Source of the DNA: Streptomyces umbrinus
GTDB lineage: Bacteria > Actinomycetota > Actinomycetes > Streptomycetales > Streptomycetaceae
Reading direction: 5' to 3'
Assembly: GCF_030817415.1 (NCBI RefSeq)
Contig: NZ_JAUSZI010000002.1
Coordinates: 868,001-932,000 of the forward strand
DNA: 64,000 nucleotides
Positions 35,260 through 42,801 of this stretch are shown one piece after another (position 1 is the first letter of the stretch; each line of letters starts with the position of its first letter). A program made the position numbers and the translations under genes. A model generated the notes under the pieces. That model saw nothing but the letters and a program-made list of their open reading frames with translations. It was not told the origin of the DNA and did not search any database.

Positions 35260-35760
35260 ATGACATCGGAGCACACCGCCACCGAGATCCCGCCGCTGGT
35301 CAAGGGGATGACGTACGAGGAGATGCCGAAGGGCCAGGTTTTCCGGACCGCCCGCCGCACCGTCACCGAGACGGACCTGGTCAACTTCATCACCTGGGGC
35401 GGCTTCAACGAGCCGCTCTTCTGGGACGCCTCGCACGCAGCGGACGGCGGCTACACGGGCCGGCTGGTCCCGGGGGCGCTGACGTACTGCATCGCCGAGG
35501 GACTCGTACTCCAGACGAACGTGCTGCACGGGACGGGCCTGGCCTTCCTGCACATGGAACTGACCGTGCAGGGGCCGGTGTACGTCGGCGACACGCTGTA
35601 CGCCGTCGTGGAGACCACGGACTCCCGCCCCTCCAGCAAGCCCGGCCGGGGTGTGGTGACCAGCCGGATCACCGTACGCAACCAGCGGGACGAGGACGTG
35701 CTCGTCTACACCCCGGTGCGACTGATCCGGGGCAGGGACTACGGGGCTCCGACGCTCTGA
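35260..35760 (+). CDS. MaoC-like hot-dog dehydratase
   Basis: A 166-residue hot-dog protein. The active helix reads FITWGGFNEPLFWD, where the usual Asp-x4-His is not conserved, followed by GRLVPGALTYCIAEGL. It is therefore either a variant hydratase or a binding protein. Co-directional with the crotonase at 34341; the 97-bp spacer contains degenerate GACGCC repeats and GAGGAG just before the ATG. Its last 22 bp overlap the end of the convergent GH1-like gene. Confidence 0.75.
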   Translation: MTSEHTATEIPPLVKGMTYEEMPKGQVFRTARRTVTETDLVNFITWGGFNEPLFWDASHAADGGYTGRLVPGALTYCIAEGLVLQTNVLHGTGLAFLHMELTVQGPVYVGDTLYAVVETTDSRPSSKPGRGVVTSRITVRNQRDEDVLVYTPVRLIRGRDYGAPTL

Positions 35761-37148
35761 GCGCGGGGCCCGGTCGGCACCAGCGTCAGGCCGGCCGCTG
35801 CACTGGACGGGACCGGGCCCGCGAACGCCCCTCCACGCACCCAGTCCGAGGGCATCGGCGGACGCGGCGGGGGCTCGTGGTCCGGGACCGCCATCGCGTA
35901 GAGGCGGGTGTAGCGGAACTTCGCCTCCAGGTTGTCGAGCACCGACCAGTACTCATAGCCGCAGACGGGCACACCTCGTGCGATCACCCGGCCCAGCCAG
36001 GAGAGCCTGGCGCGCAGCAGTGCCCTGCGCCGGGTGTCGTCGCTGTGCCCCGTCTCGTCGACCAGGTCCAGATCGCCCATGCCGTTGTCGATGACGGACA
36101 GTGGGGGCAGGAGCTCTCCGTACAGGTCGTGGAGGTCCGCGACGGCGTCGGCGAGCGCCTCGGGGATGAGGGGCCAGCCGTACGCCGTCGTCTCCACATC
36201 GTCGAACGGGGTGATCGCGAACCCGAGGCCGACGAGCAGTCGGTTCACCTCGTTGAGGGTGCCCAGGCATTTGTCGGCCGGCAGTACGTGGGGCAGGTTC
36301 TCCGGTGCGGTGACGCGGAAGGGCGTGTGCCAGGAGAGGCCCAGCATGTCCTGGGCGGTGGCGATGATCTCCAGGTCCCCGGGGTGTACGCAGCCGGTGG
36401 CCTCGACCGGGGAGACGTCGTCCTCGGTCACCATGTGCTCGCCGAGCAGCATGGGGTCCAGGAAGAGGCGGTTGGTCCAGCTCTCCAGGCGTTCCAGGGC
36501 GAGGCGGTCGAAGGGGTCGTCGGTGGCCGGGTAGCCGCCGACGAGGGTGACCGTGGTGCCGATGCGGCCGCTCGCGCCGGCGGCCCTGAGTGCCTGGGTC
36601 GCGAGTCCGCCTGCGAGCAGAATGTGGTGGACCGTGGAGAGGCCCGCGCGGCCGATGCCCCGGCCCGGTGTGTACATCCCGGCCACGTGGTCCGCGAGGG
36701 TGGGCCCGGCGAGGTCGGTGGAGGTGATCCAGCGCGTCACGCGGTCGCCGAAGCGGCGGCCCAGCTCGGCGGCGTAGGCGGCGAAGTGTTCCGCGGTGTC
36801 GCGGGCAAGCCAGCCGCCGGAAGCCTCCAGCCAGGGCGGCAATGAGCGGTCGAGCAGTGTCAGGCCGGGCTTCAGACCGAGTTCGAGCAGCGAGTCGAGG
36901 GCGCGGTCGCAGCGGTCCAGGGCCTGCCGGTCCCAGGCGCCGGGGCCGTCGGGCTGCAGCCGTGGCCAGCCGGCCACCATCCGGTGCGCGTCGGGAGCGA
37001 CGCCGACCAGCTGCCGGACGTCGTCGGTCCACTGCCTGAAGTGCCCGCCGCGCTCGGGCGGGGGCGGCGGCGGGGCCGCGATGGTGTCCGCGGTGGCGAC
37101 TCCCCAGTCGACACCACGGAAGGATTCGTACAGGAAACCATCGCTCAT
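35739..37148 (-). CDS. Glycoside hydrolase family 1-like protein with both catalytic Glu replaced
   Basis: A 469-residue protein with clear GH1 landmarks: WGVATA (15-20), HRMVAGWPRLQPDG (55-68), GGWLARDTAEHFAAYAAELG (111-130), GWPLIPEALAD and GYEYWSVLDNLEA (397-409). The acid/base segment TxNEP reads ITSTDL (Asp145) and the nucleophile segment ITENG reads SVIDNG (Asp354), so both Glu are Asp. Retaining glycosidase activity should be very weak or absent; a sugar-ester-binding or non-hydrolytic role is possible. ATG 37148 is chosen with GGACGG 5 bases upstream; GTG 37154 is the alternative. It has its own promoter and a different palindrome from the island motif. Confidence 0.8.
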   Translation of the reverse strand: MSDGFLYESFRGVDWGVATADTIAAPPPPPPERGGHFRQWTDDVRQLVGVAPDAHRMVAGWPRLQPDGPGAWDRQALDRCDRALDSLLELGLKPGLTLLDRSLPPWLEASGGWLARDTAEHFAAYAAELGRRFGDRVTRWITSTDLAGPTLADHVAGMYTPGRGIGRAGLSTVHHILLAGGLATQALRAAGASGRIGTTVTLVGGYPATDDPFDRLALERLESWTNRLFLDPMLLGEHMVTEDDVSPVEATGCVHPGDLEIIATAQDMLGLSWHTPFRVTAPENLPHVLPADKCLGTLNEVNRLLVGLGFAITPFDDVETTAYGWPLIPEALADAVADLHDLYGELLPPLSVIDNGMGDLDLVDETGHSDDTRRRALLRARLSWLGRVIARGVPVCGYEYWSVLDNLEAKFRYTRLYAMAVPDHEPPPRPPMPSDWVRGGAFAGPVPSSAAAGLTLVPTGPRAQSVGAP

Positions 37149-37178
37149 GGTCACCGTCCAGGGCGTAATGGTTTAACG

Positions 37179-37192
37179 CATTCAACTGAATG
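37179..37192. promoter_or_regulatory. Palindrome upstream of the GH1-like gene
   Basis: CATTCA-AC-TGAATG, perfect 6-bp arms 30 bases before ATG 37148, beside the AT-rich GTTTAACG. Likely an operator of an unlinked regulator. Confidence 0.4.
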
Positions 37193-37385
37193 AACGCCGT
37201 GCGGACGCTAACACTTCAGGGAAACTACGACAATGTTTCGGACAGATCTCATCAATTCGTAAGGCGCCGAGAGACAACCACTCGACCCTTGCCGAGCTTG
37301 TCGAGGCCGGTGTTGATGGCCGCGTGGCAGTCCCGGACCGTGGGACAGAGTGGCGTTTCGGCCATGATCCGGTCGGAGGTCGGGG

Positions 37386-38252
37386 CTACTCGCCGAAGGG
37401 CCGGAACTCCTCGTCCTGCCACCAGGGGTGCACGGCCGGCATGTCCTTGCTGACCCGGCCGGGGAACTCGGGCGGCCGCTTGGCGAGGAACGACTCGACA
37501 CCCTCCACCGGGTCCGGGCCGCCGCCGATCTGGCTCATGATCCGCGAGTCCAGGCGGTGCGCGGCCATCGGGTGGGACTCGCCGAGCATCCGCCACATCA
37601 TCTGGCGCGACAGGGCGACCGAGATCGCCGAGGTGTTCTCGGCGATCTCACGGGCGAGTTCGTACGCCGCGGGCAGCAGCCCCTCCGGCGGGTGGACGGA
37701 GCGGACCAGCCCGGCGGAGAGGGCCTCGTCGGGGCCGAAGACGCGGCCCGTCGCCACCCATTCCATGGCCCGCTGCATCCCCACGGCCCGCGGCAGGAAC
37801 CAGCTCGCGGCGGACTCCGGCACGATGCCGCGGCGCGCGAAGACGAAGCCGAACTTGGCCGAGGTCGACGCCAGCCGGATGTCCATGGGCAGGGTCATGC
37901 TGGCCCCGACGCCCGCCGCCGGGCCGTTGATCGCCGCGATCACGGGCTTGTTGCTGGAGTAGATCCGCAGCGCGACCCGGCCGCCGGTGTCCCGGTGCCA
38001 GGCGCCCGCCTTTCGATGGTCGAAGGACGAGCCGCCGGAGCTGACGTCGGCGCCCGCACAGAAGCCGCGGCCCGCTCCGGTCACCACCACCACGCGTACC
38101 TCGTCGTCGGCGTCGGCCGCGTCCAGGACGTCCAGCAGGTCGCGCATCATCTGCGGATTGAAGGCGTTCAGCTTCGCCGGCCGGTTGAGGGTGACCGTGA
38201 GAATCCGGTCCGCCACCTCGGCCCGCACGGTCTCGTACTCCTGCTCCGGCAT
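37386..38252 (-). CDS. Crotonase-fold enzyme, isomerase-like active site
   Basis: A 288-residue crotonase with GAGRGFCAGADVSSG and NGPAAGVGASMTLPMD. The canonical first Glu is absent; Glu in RRGIVPESAASWFLPR fits the delta3-delta2-enoyl-CoA isomerase position. Extended C-terminus with MPAVHPWWQDEEFRPFGE. It stands alone on the minus strand, separated from its neighbours by a 237-bp and a 326-bp spacer; the latter holds a MITE-like element directly upstream. Confidence 0.85.
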   Translation of the reverse strand: MPEQEYETVRAEVADRILTVTLNRPAKLNAFNPQMMRDLLDVLDAADADDEVRVVVVTGAGRGFCAGADVSSGGSSFDHRKAGAWHRDTGGRVALRIYSSNKPVIAAINGPAAGVGASMTLPMDIRLASTSAKFGFVFARRGIVPESAASWFLPRAVGMQRAMEWVATGRVFGPDEALSAGLVRSVHPPEGLLPAAYELAREIAENTSAISVALSRQMMWRMLGESHPMAAHRLDSRIMSQIGGGPDPVEGVESFLAKRPPEFPGRVSKDMPAVHPWWQDEEFRPFGE

Positions 38253-38279
38253 GCCCGTCCTCCGTCAGCCTCGTCGCCT

Positions 38280-38479
38280 AGGGCCTGTCTGACAATTCCC
38301 GTCGTCGCCCGGAGGGCGGCCTCGGCGTCAGGTGCGTGCTCTCGGCGTGCCGGGCGTAGAGCCTCGTACTGGACGTACTTGGCTCTGCGCCCGGTGCGGC
38401 GAGAGTGCGTGCATGGCGTCGTGAGGCTGGGGGCACCTCCCGGCCGGAGGCTGGGGGAGGGAATTGTCAGACAGGCCCT
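38280..38479. mobile_element. MITE-like element, 200 bp, 21-bp perfect terminal inverted repeats
   Basis: The ends at 38280-38300 and 38459-38479 are perfect 21-bp inverted repeats starting AGGGCCTGTCTGACAATT. Inside, CTCTCGGCG... at 38338 and its partner ending at 38404 form a second foldback. The right part (38429-38459) carries a palindrome of the type GGGGGCACCTCCC...CTGGGGGAG common in Streptomyces. There is no coding capacity and no clear target duplication. The same termini are, from memory, frequent in Streptomyces genomes. Confidence 0.75.
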
Positions 38480-38522
38480 GGCGGCCGGCCTCGTCACCCT
38501 GCGACCGGTTCCCAGTTAGCTT

Positions 38523-38539
38523 AATTAGTTATAGCATTA
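38523..38539 (+). promoter_or_regulatory. Island motif, copy 10 (crotonase-ACAD-LLM operon)
   Basis: AATTAG-TTATAGC-ATTA, 39 bases before ATG 38579 and outside the MITE-like element. Confidence 0.55.
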
Positions 38540-38578
38540 CACTCTACTGACTCATTGATGGATTGCGGCGGTGCGGAC

Positions 38579-39373
38579 ATGACTGATCCGGCGGATCTGG
38601 TGGTGACCTCCCACGGGGCGGTCCGGCTGATCGAGCTGAACCGGCCGGACCAGCTCAACTCGATGAGCGAGGAGCTGCACTCCGGTCTCGCGTCGGTGTG
38701 GGACACACTCGCCGACGACCCGGAAGCACGAGTGGTCGTACTCACCGGTCGCGGGCGGGCGTTCAGCGCCGGGGGCAACTTCGACATCATGACCCGGGTC
38801 CAGCGCGACCGGGCCTTCCGGGAGCGGAACGTCGAAGAGGCCAGGCGGATCATCACCGGCCTGGTCCGCTGCCCTCTGCCGGTGATCGCGGCGGTCAACG
38901 GGCCCGCCGTGGGCCTCGGCTGCAGCCTGGCCCTGCTGAGCGACCTCGTACTGATCGCCGACGACGCCTACATCAGCGACCCGCACGTCCAGGTCGGGCT
39001 GGTCGCGGGCGACGGCGGGGCACTCGTCCTGCCCCTGCTGGTCGGTCTGACCCGGGCGAAGGAACTGCTGTTCCTCGGCGACCGGGTGGGGGCCGACGAG
39101 GCCGTCCGGCTGGGCATCGCCAACCGTGTCGTACCGAAGGACAAGGTGCTGGACGAGGCCATGGACCTGGCGAGGCGGGTTGCCGCCCTGCCCGCGCGGG
39201 CTCTGCGCGAGACCAAGCGGGCGGTGAACCTCCACCTGGAGCAGGCCATGAACTCCGTGCTGGAACCTGCCCTGCTCGCCGAGCGGGACACCATGCACGA
39301 CCCGGACCACATCGCCGTCGTCGAGAAGATCATCGCGTCGCGCGGCGGTCGCCGGACCGTCGAGAAGGGCTGA
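38579..39373 (+). CDS. Crotonase-fold enzyme, paralogue of the one at 34341
   Basis: A 264-residue crotonase with GRGRAFSAGGNFDIM and NGPAVGLGCSLALLSD. Both hydratase Glu are absent; VGLVAGDGGALVLP carries the AGD pattern of its paralogue. ATG 38579 (MTDPADLVVTSHG) is preferred; ATG 38558 and TTG 38555 lie upstream in frame without a ribosome site. Five bases separate it from the ACAD gene, so crotonase, ACAD and LLM oxidoreductase form one operon. Confidence 0.8.
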   Translation: MTDPADLVVTSHGAVRLIELNRPDQLNSMSEELHSGLASVWDTLADDPEARVVVLTGRGRAFSAGGNFDIMTRVQRDRAFRERNVEEARRIITGLVRCPLPVIAAVNGPAVGLGCSLALLSDLVLIADDAYISDPHVQVGLVAGDGGALVLPLLVGLTRAKELLFLGDRVGADEAVRLGIANRVVPKDKVLDEAMDLARRVAALPARALRETKRAVNLHLEQAMNSVLEPALLAERDTMHDPDHIAVVEKIIASRGGRRTVEKG

Positions 39374-39378
39374 GGGGC

Positions 39379-40563
39379 ATGGACTTCGCGTTCAGCGAGG
39401 AGCAGGAGGAACTGCGACGCACAGTGCGGGCGTTCCTCGCGGACACCTCCCCCGAGACCGAGACGCGGCGTCTGATGGAGACCCCGGAGGGCTTCGACCG
39501 GGCACTGTGGCGCCGGATGGGAACGGAGCTCGGACTCCAGGGGCTTGCCGTCCCCGAGGAGTACGGCGGTGCGGGGTGCGGGCCGGTCGAAGTCGGCGTG
39601 GTGATGGAGGAGTTGGGGCGGGCGCTGCTGTGCGCGCCGTTCCTGGCCTCGGCCGTGCTCGCGACCACGACTCTGCTGCGCTGCGACGACGAGGACGCCC
39701 GCAAGCGACTGCTTCCTGGCCTGGCCTCGGGCGAGCTGGTCGGGACGCTGGCCCTGACCGAGGGCTCTCCCCCAGGCCCTGGCGGCCCGGGAGGTGCCCC
39801 CACCCGCTGGGACGCCGAGGGGATCCGGCTCACCGCCCGCGAGGCGGCGGGGAGTTGGCTCCTGAACGGGCACAAGATGTTCGTGCTCGACGGCGCCGCC
39901 GCCGATGTCGTCCTCACCGTGGCCCGTACCGGCGAAGGCATCGGCGTGTTCTGGGTGGACGGCGTCGCGGCCGGGCTGACCCGTGAGCCCCTGCCCACGA
40001 TGGACCCCACCCGCAGACAGGCACGTCTCGACTACCACGACGTACCGGCGACGCGGCTCCGTACGAGCAGGGGCGACGGCTGGGACCTGGTGTCGGAGGT
40101 GCTCGACCGGGCCGCGGTGACACTCGCCGCCGAGCAGGTCGGAGTGGCGTCCCGCGCGCTCGGCATGGCGGTGGAGTACGCCAAGGTGCGGCACCAGTTC
40201 GGGCGGCCCATCGGCTCCTTCCAGGCCATCAAGCACCTCTTGGCGGACGTCCTGCTGGAGGTGGAGTCGGCCCGCGCCGCCGCGCACTACGCGCTGCTCG
40301 CGGCCGAGAACGAGGACCCGGAACTGCCCGCCGTGGCAAGCCTGGCCAAGGCGTTCTGCTCCGACGCCTGTCTGCGGGCGACGGAGCAGAACATCCAGGT
40401 CCACGGGGGCATCGGCTTCACGTGGGAACACCCGGCCCACCTGTATCTGAAGCGGGCCAAGACATCACAACTGCTGTTCGGCGATCCGGCGTACCACCGG
40501 GAACTGCTCGTGCAGCGCATCGGCATGGACAGCAGCCCGAACGCGGTCGGAGGAGCGGAATGA
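39379..40563 (+). CDS. Acyl-CoA dehydrogenase, short subunit type, with inserted Pro/Gly loop
   Basis: A 394-residue ACAD close to those at 33113 and 55945 (MDFAFSEEQEELRRTVRAFL; QNIQVHGGIGFTWEH; LLFGDPAYHRELLVQRIGM). After LALTEG it has an extra GSPPGPGGPGGAPT loop where the relatives have about three residues. The DNA of this loop (39767-39801) is a copy of a REP-like palindrome. Start ATG 39379 follows GAGGGG. No long-type ACAD adjoins it; the one at 16835 is the nearest candidate partner. The stop overlaps the LLM gene start (ATGA). Confidence 0.85.
   Translation: MDFAFSEEQEELRRTVRAFLADTSPETETRRLMETPEGFDRALWRRMGTELGLQGLAVPEEYGGAGCGPVEVGVVMEELGRALLCAPFLASAVLATTTLLRCDDEDARKRLLPGLASGELVGTLALTEGSPPGPGGPGGAPTRWDAEGIRLTAREAAGSWLLNGHKMFVLDGAAADVVLTVARTGEGIGVFWVDGVAAGLTREPLPTMDPTRRQARLDYHDVPATRLRTSRGDGWDLVSEVLDRAAVTLAAEQVGVASRALGMAVEYAKVRHQFGRPIGSFQAIKHLLADVLLEVESARAAAHYALLAAENEDPELPAVASLAKAFCSDACLRATEQNIQVHGGIGFTWEHPAHLYLKRAKTSQLLFGDPAYHRELLVQRIGMDSSPNAVGGAE
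39767..39801. repeat. REP-like palindrome inserted in frame in the ACAD gene
   Basis: On the minus strand it reads GGGGGCACCTCCC...CTGGGGGAG (35 bp), the same type as 38429-38459 inside the MITE-like element. The net gain versus the paralogues is 11 codons, so the frame is preserved. Confidence 0.65.
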
Positions 40564-41582
40564 AGGTCGACGGGAAGCTCAATGTGTGGCGCACCGCCGA
40601 GGTGGTCGAGGAGGCCCGGCACCATGAGAAGGCCGGCTATGACGGACTGTGGGGCTCGGAGTCCAAGCACGACCCCTTCCTGCCGCTGCTGCTGGCGGCC
40701 GAGCACACCGACCGGCTCGAGGTGGGTACGGCCATCGCGGTGGCCTTCGCCCGCTCGCCCATGCAACTCGCTTACACCGCCCACGACTTGCAGACCTATT
40801 CCGGCGGGCGCTTCGTGCTGGGCCTCGGCAGCCAGATCAAGCCGCACATCGAGCGGCGTTTCGCCATGCCGTGGAGCCGGCCCGCGGCTCGTATGCGGGA
40901 GTACGTGAGCGCGCTGCGCGCCATCTGGGCCGCCTGGAACGAGGGCGAGAAGCTCGATTTCCGCGGCGACTTCTACACGCACACGCTGATGTCCCCGTTC
41001 TTCTCTCCCCCGCCCGCTCCCGGTGGTGCGCCCCAGGTCTTCGTGGCCGCCGTCGGGGAGGCGATGACCCGGGTGGCGGGCGAGGTGGCGGACGGCCTCC
41101 TCGCGCACGGCTTCACCACCGAGCGGTATCTGCGGGAGGTCACTCTGCCGACCGTCGAGACCGGGCTGGCGAAGTCGGGCCGTACGCGCGGCGACTTCTC
41201 CGTCTCCCATCTGCTGCTGACCGCGACCGGCCGGACCGAGGAGGAGCTGGCCCGCGCGGTGGACGGCACCCGGCGCCAGATCGCGTTCTACGGCAGCACC
41301 CCCGCCTACCGCGGTGTCCTGGAGCTGCACGGCTGGGGCGAACTCGGCGACGAGCTCAACGCGTTGTCGAAGTCGGACCGCGCCGACAAGTGGGAGGCGA
41401 TGGGCGGGCTCGTCGACGACGACGTACTGCACACCTTCGCGGTGGTGGCGGAGCCGCAGCGCGTGGCGGGCGAGATCCGCCGCCGGTACGGGTCGCTGGT
41501 GGACCGGGTGTCCTTCTACACCGCGTACGAGATCGACGCCGAGGTGTGGGAGCCGATCGTGCAGGAACTGCACGGCAGCTGA
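40560..41582 (+). CDS. LLM-class F420-dependent oxidoreductase
   Basis: A 340-residue luciferase-like TIM-barrel flavin/F420 enzyme resembling the TIGR03617 (MSMEG_2256) group. Typical stretches are GYDGLWGSESKHDPFLPLLL, LEVGTAIAVAFARSPMQLAY and SGGRFVLGLGSQIKPHIERR. F420 use is inferred from the group and host. It overlaps the ACAD stop by 4 bp and therefore probably carries out a redox step on the same acyl-CoA, such as alcohol oxidation or enoyl reduction. It ends 32 bp from the convergent FadR-like gene. Confidence 0.85.
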   Translation: MKVDGKLNVWRTAEVVEEARHHEKAGYDGLWGSESKHDPFLPLLLAAEHTDRLEVGTAIAVAFARSPMQLAYTAHDLQTYSGGRFVLGLGSQIKPHIERRFAMPWSRPAARMREYVSALRAIWAAWNEGEKLDFRGDFYTHTLMSPFFSPPPAPGGAPQVFVAAVGEAMTRVAGEVADGLLAHGFTTERYLREVTLPTVETGLAKSGRTRGDFSVSHLLLTATGRTEEELARAVDGTRRQIAFYGSTPAYRGVLELHGWGELGDELNALSKSDRADKWEAMGGLVDDDVLHTFAVVAEPQRVAGEIRRRYGSLVDRVSFYTAYEIDAEVWEPIVQELHGS

Positions 41583-41614
41583 CGGCCGCACTGTCAGTCG
41601 TCAGCCGCCGTCGC

Positions 41615-42385
41615 TCAGCCGAGCAGGTCCAGGACCGTCGTCATGGACCTGCTCTGCAGCAGGTAGTCCTCGGCCTCCTGAAGGTGGACGCGCCACAGCT
41701 CCTCGGCGGCCTCGGCCCGGCGGGCGGCCACCAGCTCGACGAGCGCGCCATGGGCGCGAAAGCCGCGGCGATTGGCCCGTACGTTCTCGGGGCTGCCGGC
41801 GTCGAGGTCGACGTGGGACCAGTTCGCCTGGTCGATGATGTGCCGGACCATGCCGTTGAGGACGCTCAGCGTCTCGTTGCCCGCGAGTTCGACGACAAGC
41901 GCGTGGAACTCCATGTGGGCGCGGATGAAGGCGGACGGATCGTCCATCAGCGCCTCGGCCTCGGTGACGGCGGCCCGCAGTCGCTCCAGGTCCTCGTCCG
42001 TGCGCCGCTCGGCGAGCAGCCCGGCGCACGGCGCCTCGATGACCGTACGGGCGTCGTAGACGTCCTTGAGGGTCGTGCCCCGGTATTCGAGGACCACCCC
42101 GGCGTAGCGGGCGGCGACGGTGCCCTCCGGGATCTGCACGCGCGCCCCGCCCCTGGCTCCCCTGCGCACGCTGATCAGCGACTCCGACTCCAGTACCCGG
42201 AAAGCCTCGCGCAGTGTCGGCCTGGAGACGGCGAACTCCTCCATCAGCGCCGTCTCGGCCGGCAGCGCCTCCCCCTCGGTCAGCTCCCCGCGCACGATCT
42301 TCCGGCGCAGTTGTGCCGCCACCAGCTCGGCCATCTTGGGAACCCGTACCGGCGTGTTCGTCACCGCGCCCACCTCCACGCTCAT
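41615..42385 (-). CDS. GntR/FadR-subfamily regulator, paralogue of the one at 19724
   Basis: A 256-residue regulator with winged helix-turn-helix LRRKIVRGELTEGEALPAET, MEEFAVSRPTLREAFRVLES, LISVRRGARGGARV, and an FCD domain (FHALVVELAGNETL, FRAHGALVELV, WRVHLQEAEDYL). The recognition helix SRPTLREAFRVLESESLI is identical to that of the other FadR-like protein. It is the last gene of the operon 48321-41615, coupled by ATGA to the DUF35 gene, so it is made with the enzymes it may control. Confidence 0.85.
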   Translation of the reverse strand: MSVEVGAVTNTPVRVPKMAELVAAQLRRKIVRGELTEGEALPAETALMEEFAVSRPTLREAFRVLESESLISVRRGARGGARVQIPEGTVAARYAGVVLEYRGTTLKDVYDARTVIEAPCAGLLAERRTDEDLERLRAAVTEAEALMDDPSAFIRAHMEFHALVVELAGNETLSVLNGMVRHIIDQANWSHVDLDAGSPENVRANRRGFRAHGALVELVAARRAEAAEELWRVHLQEAEDYLLQSRSMTTVLDLLG

Positions 42386-42801
42386 TCGGTTGTCAGTCGC
42401 TCGTGTCTCGTGTCCGGCACGAAGTACGGGAGTGCGATCTCGTCCGTGTAGGGCCGGAAGTCCACGCGTACGCGCATGCCGATGACGACGTTGTCCGGAT
42501 CGCCGGCGTCGACGTGCGAGAGCAGGGTGGCGCCGTCGTCGAGGTCGATCACGGCGAGCGCGAAGGGTGTGTCGAAGCCGGGGCCGGGCGCCCGGTGGAC
42601 GACGGTCACCGAGTAGACGGTCCCGCGGCCCGTACTGGGCACGTACCGCCAGTCCCGGGACATGCAGCCGGGGCAGGCGGGTTCGGGCACGAAGAAGCGC
42701 AGGCCGCAGCTCGTGCAACAGGGTACGACCAGGTCTCCGCGCCCGGCCGCGTCCCAGAAGGGCCGGGACAGCGGGGTGGGGACGGGTACGGGCCGGCTCA
42801 T
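42382..42801 (-). CDS. DUF35 protein (Zn ribbon and OB fold)
   Basis: A 139-residue partner protein. Zn ribbon CTSCGLRFFVPEPACPGC (about 29-46) precedes the OB fold (GRGTVYSVTVVHRAPG, ALAVIDLDDGATLLSHVDAG). DUF35 domains bind thiolase-fold enzymes and, in the ChsH2/Ltp2 system of steroid degraders, make an active retro-aldolase. It overlaps by 4 bp the Cys-less thiolase-fold gene upstream, exactly the partner expected for that complex. Confidence 0.85.
   Translation of the reverse strand: MSRPVPVPTPLSRPFWDAAGRGDLVVPCCTSCGLRFFVPEPACPGCMSRDWRYVPSTGRGTVYSVTVVHRAPGPGFDTPFALAVIDLDDGATLLSHVDAGDPDNVVIGMRVRVDFRPYTDEIALPYFVPDTRHERLTTE

Noticed and set aside
37252..37364. 37-codon minus-strand frame (MAETPLCPTVRDCHAAINTG...)
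   Set aside because: No ribosome site, no recognisable family and partial overlap with AT-rich sequence. It could be a remnant, but the support is too weak for a feature.
41575..41612. Weak inverted repeat between the LLM and FadR-like genes
   Set aside because: Only 5-6 bp arms (CTGAC/GTCAG) with long loops, not enough for a terminator call.
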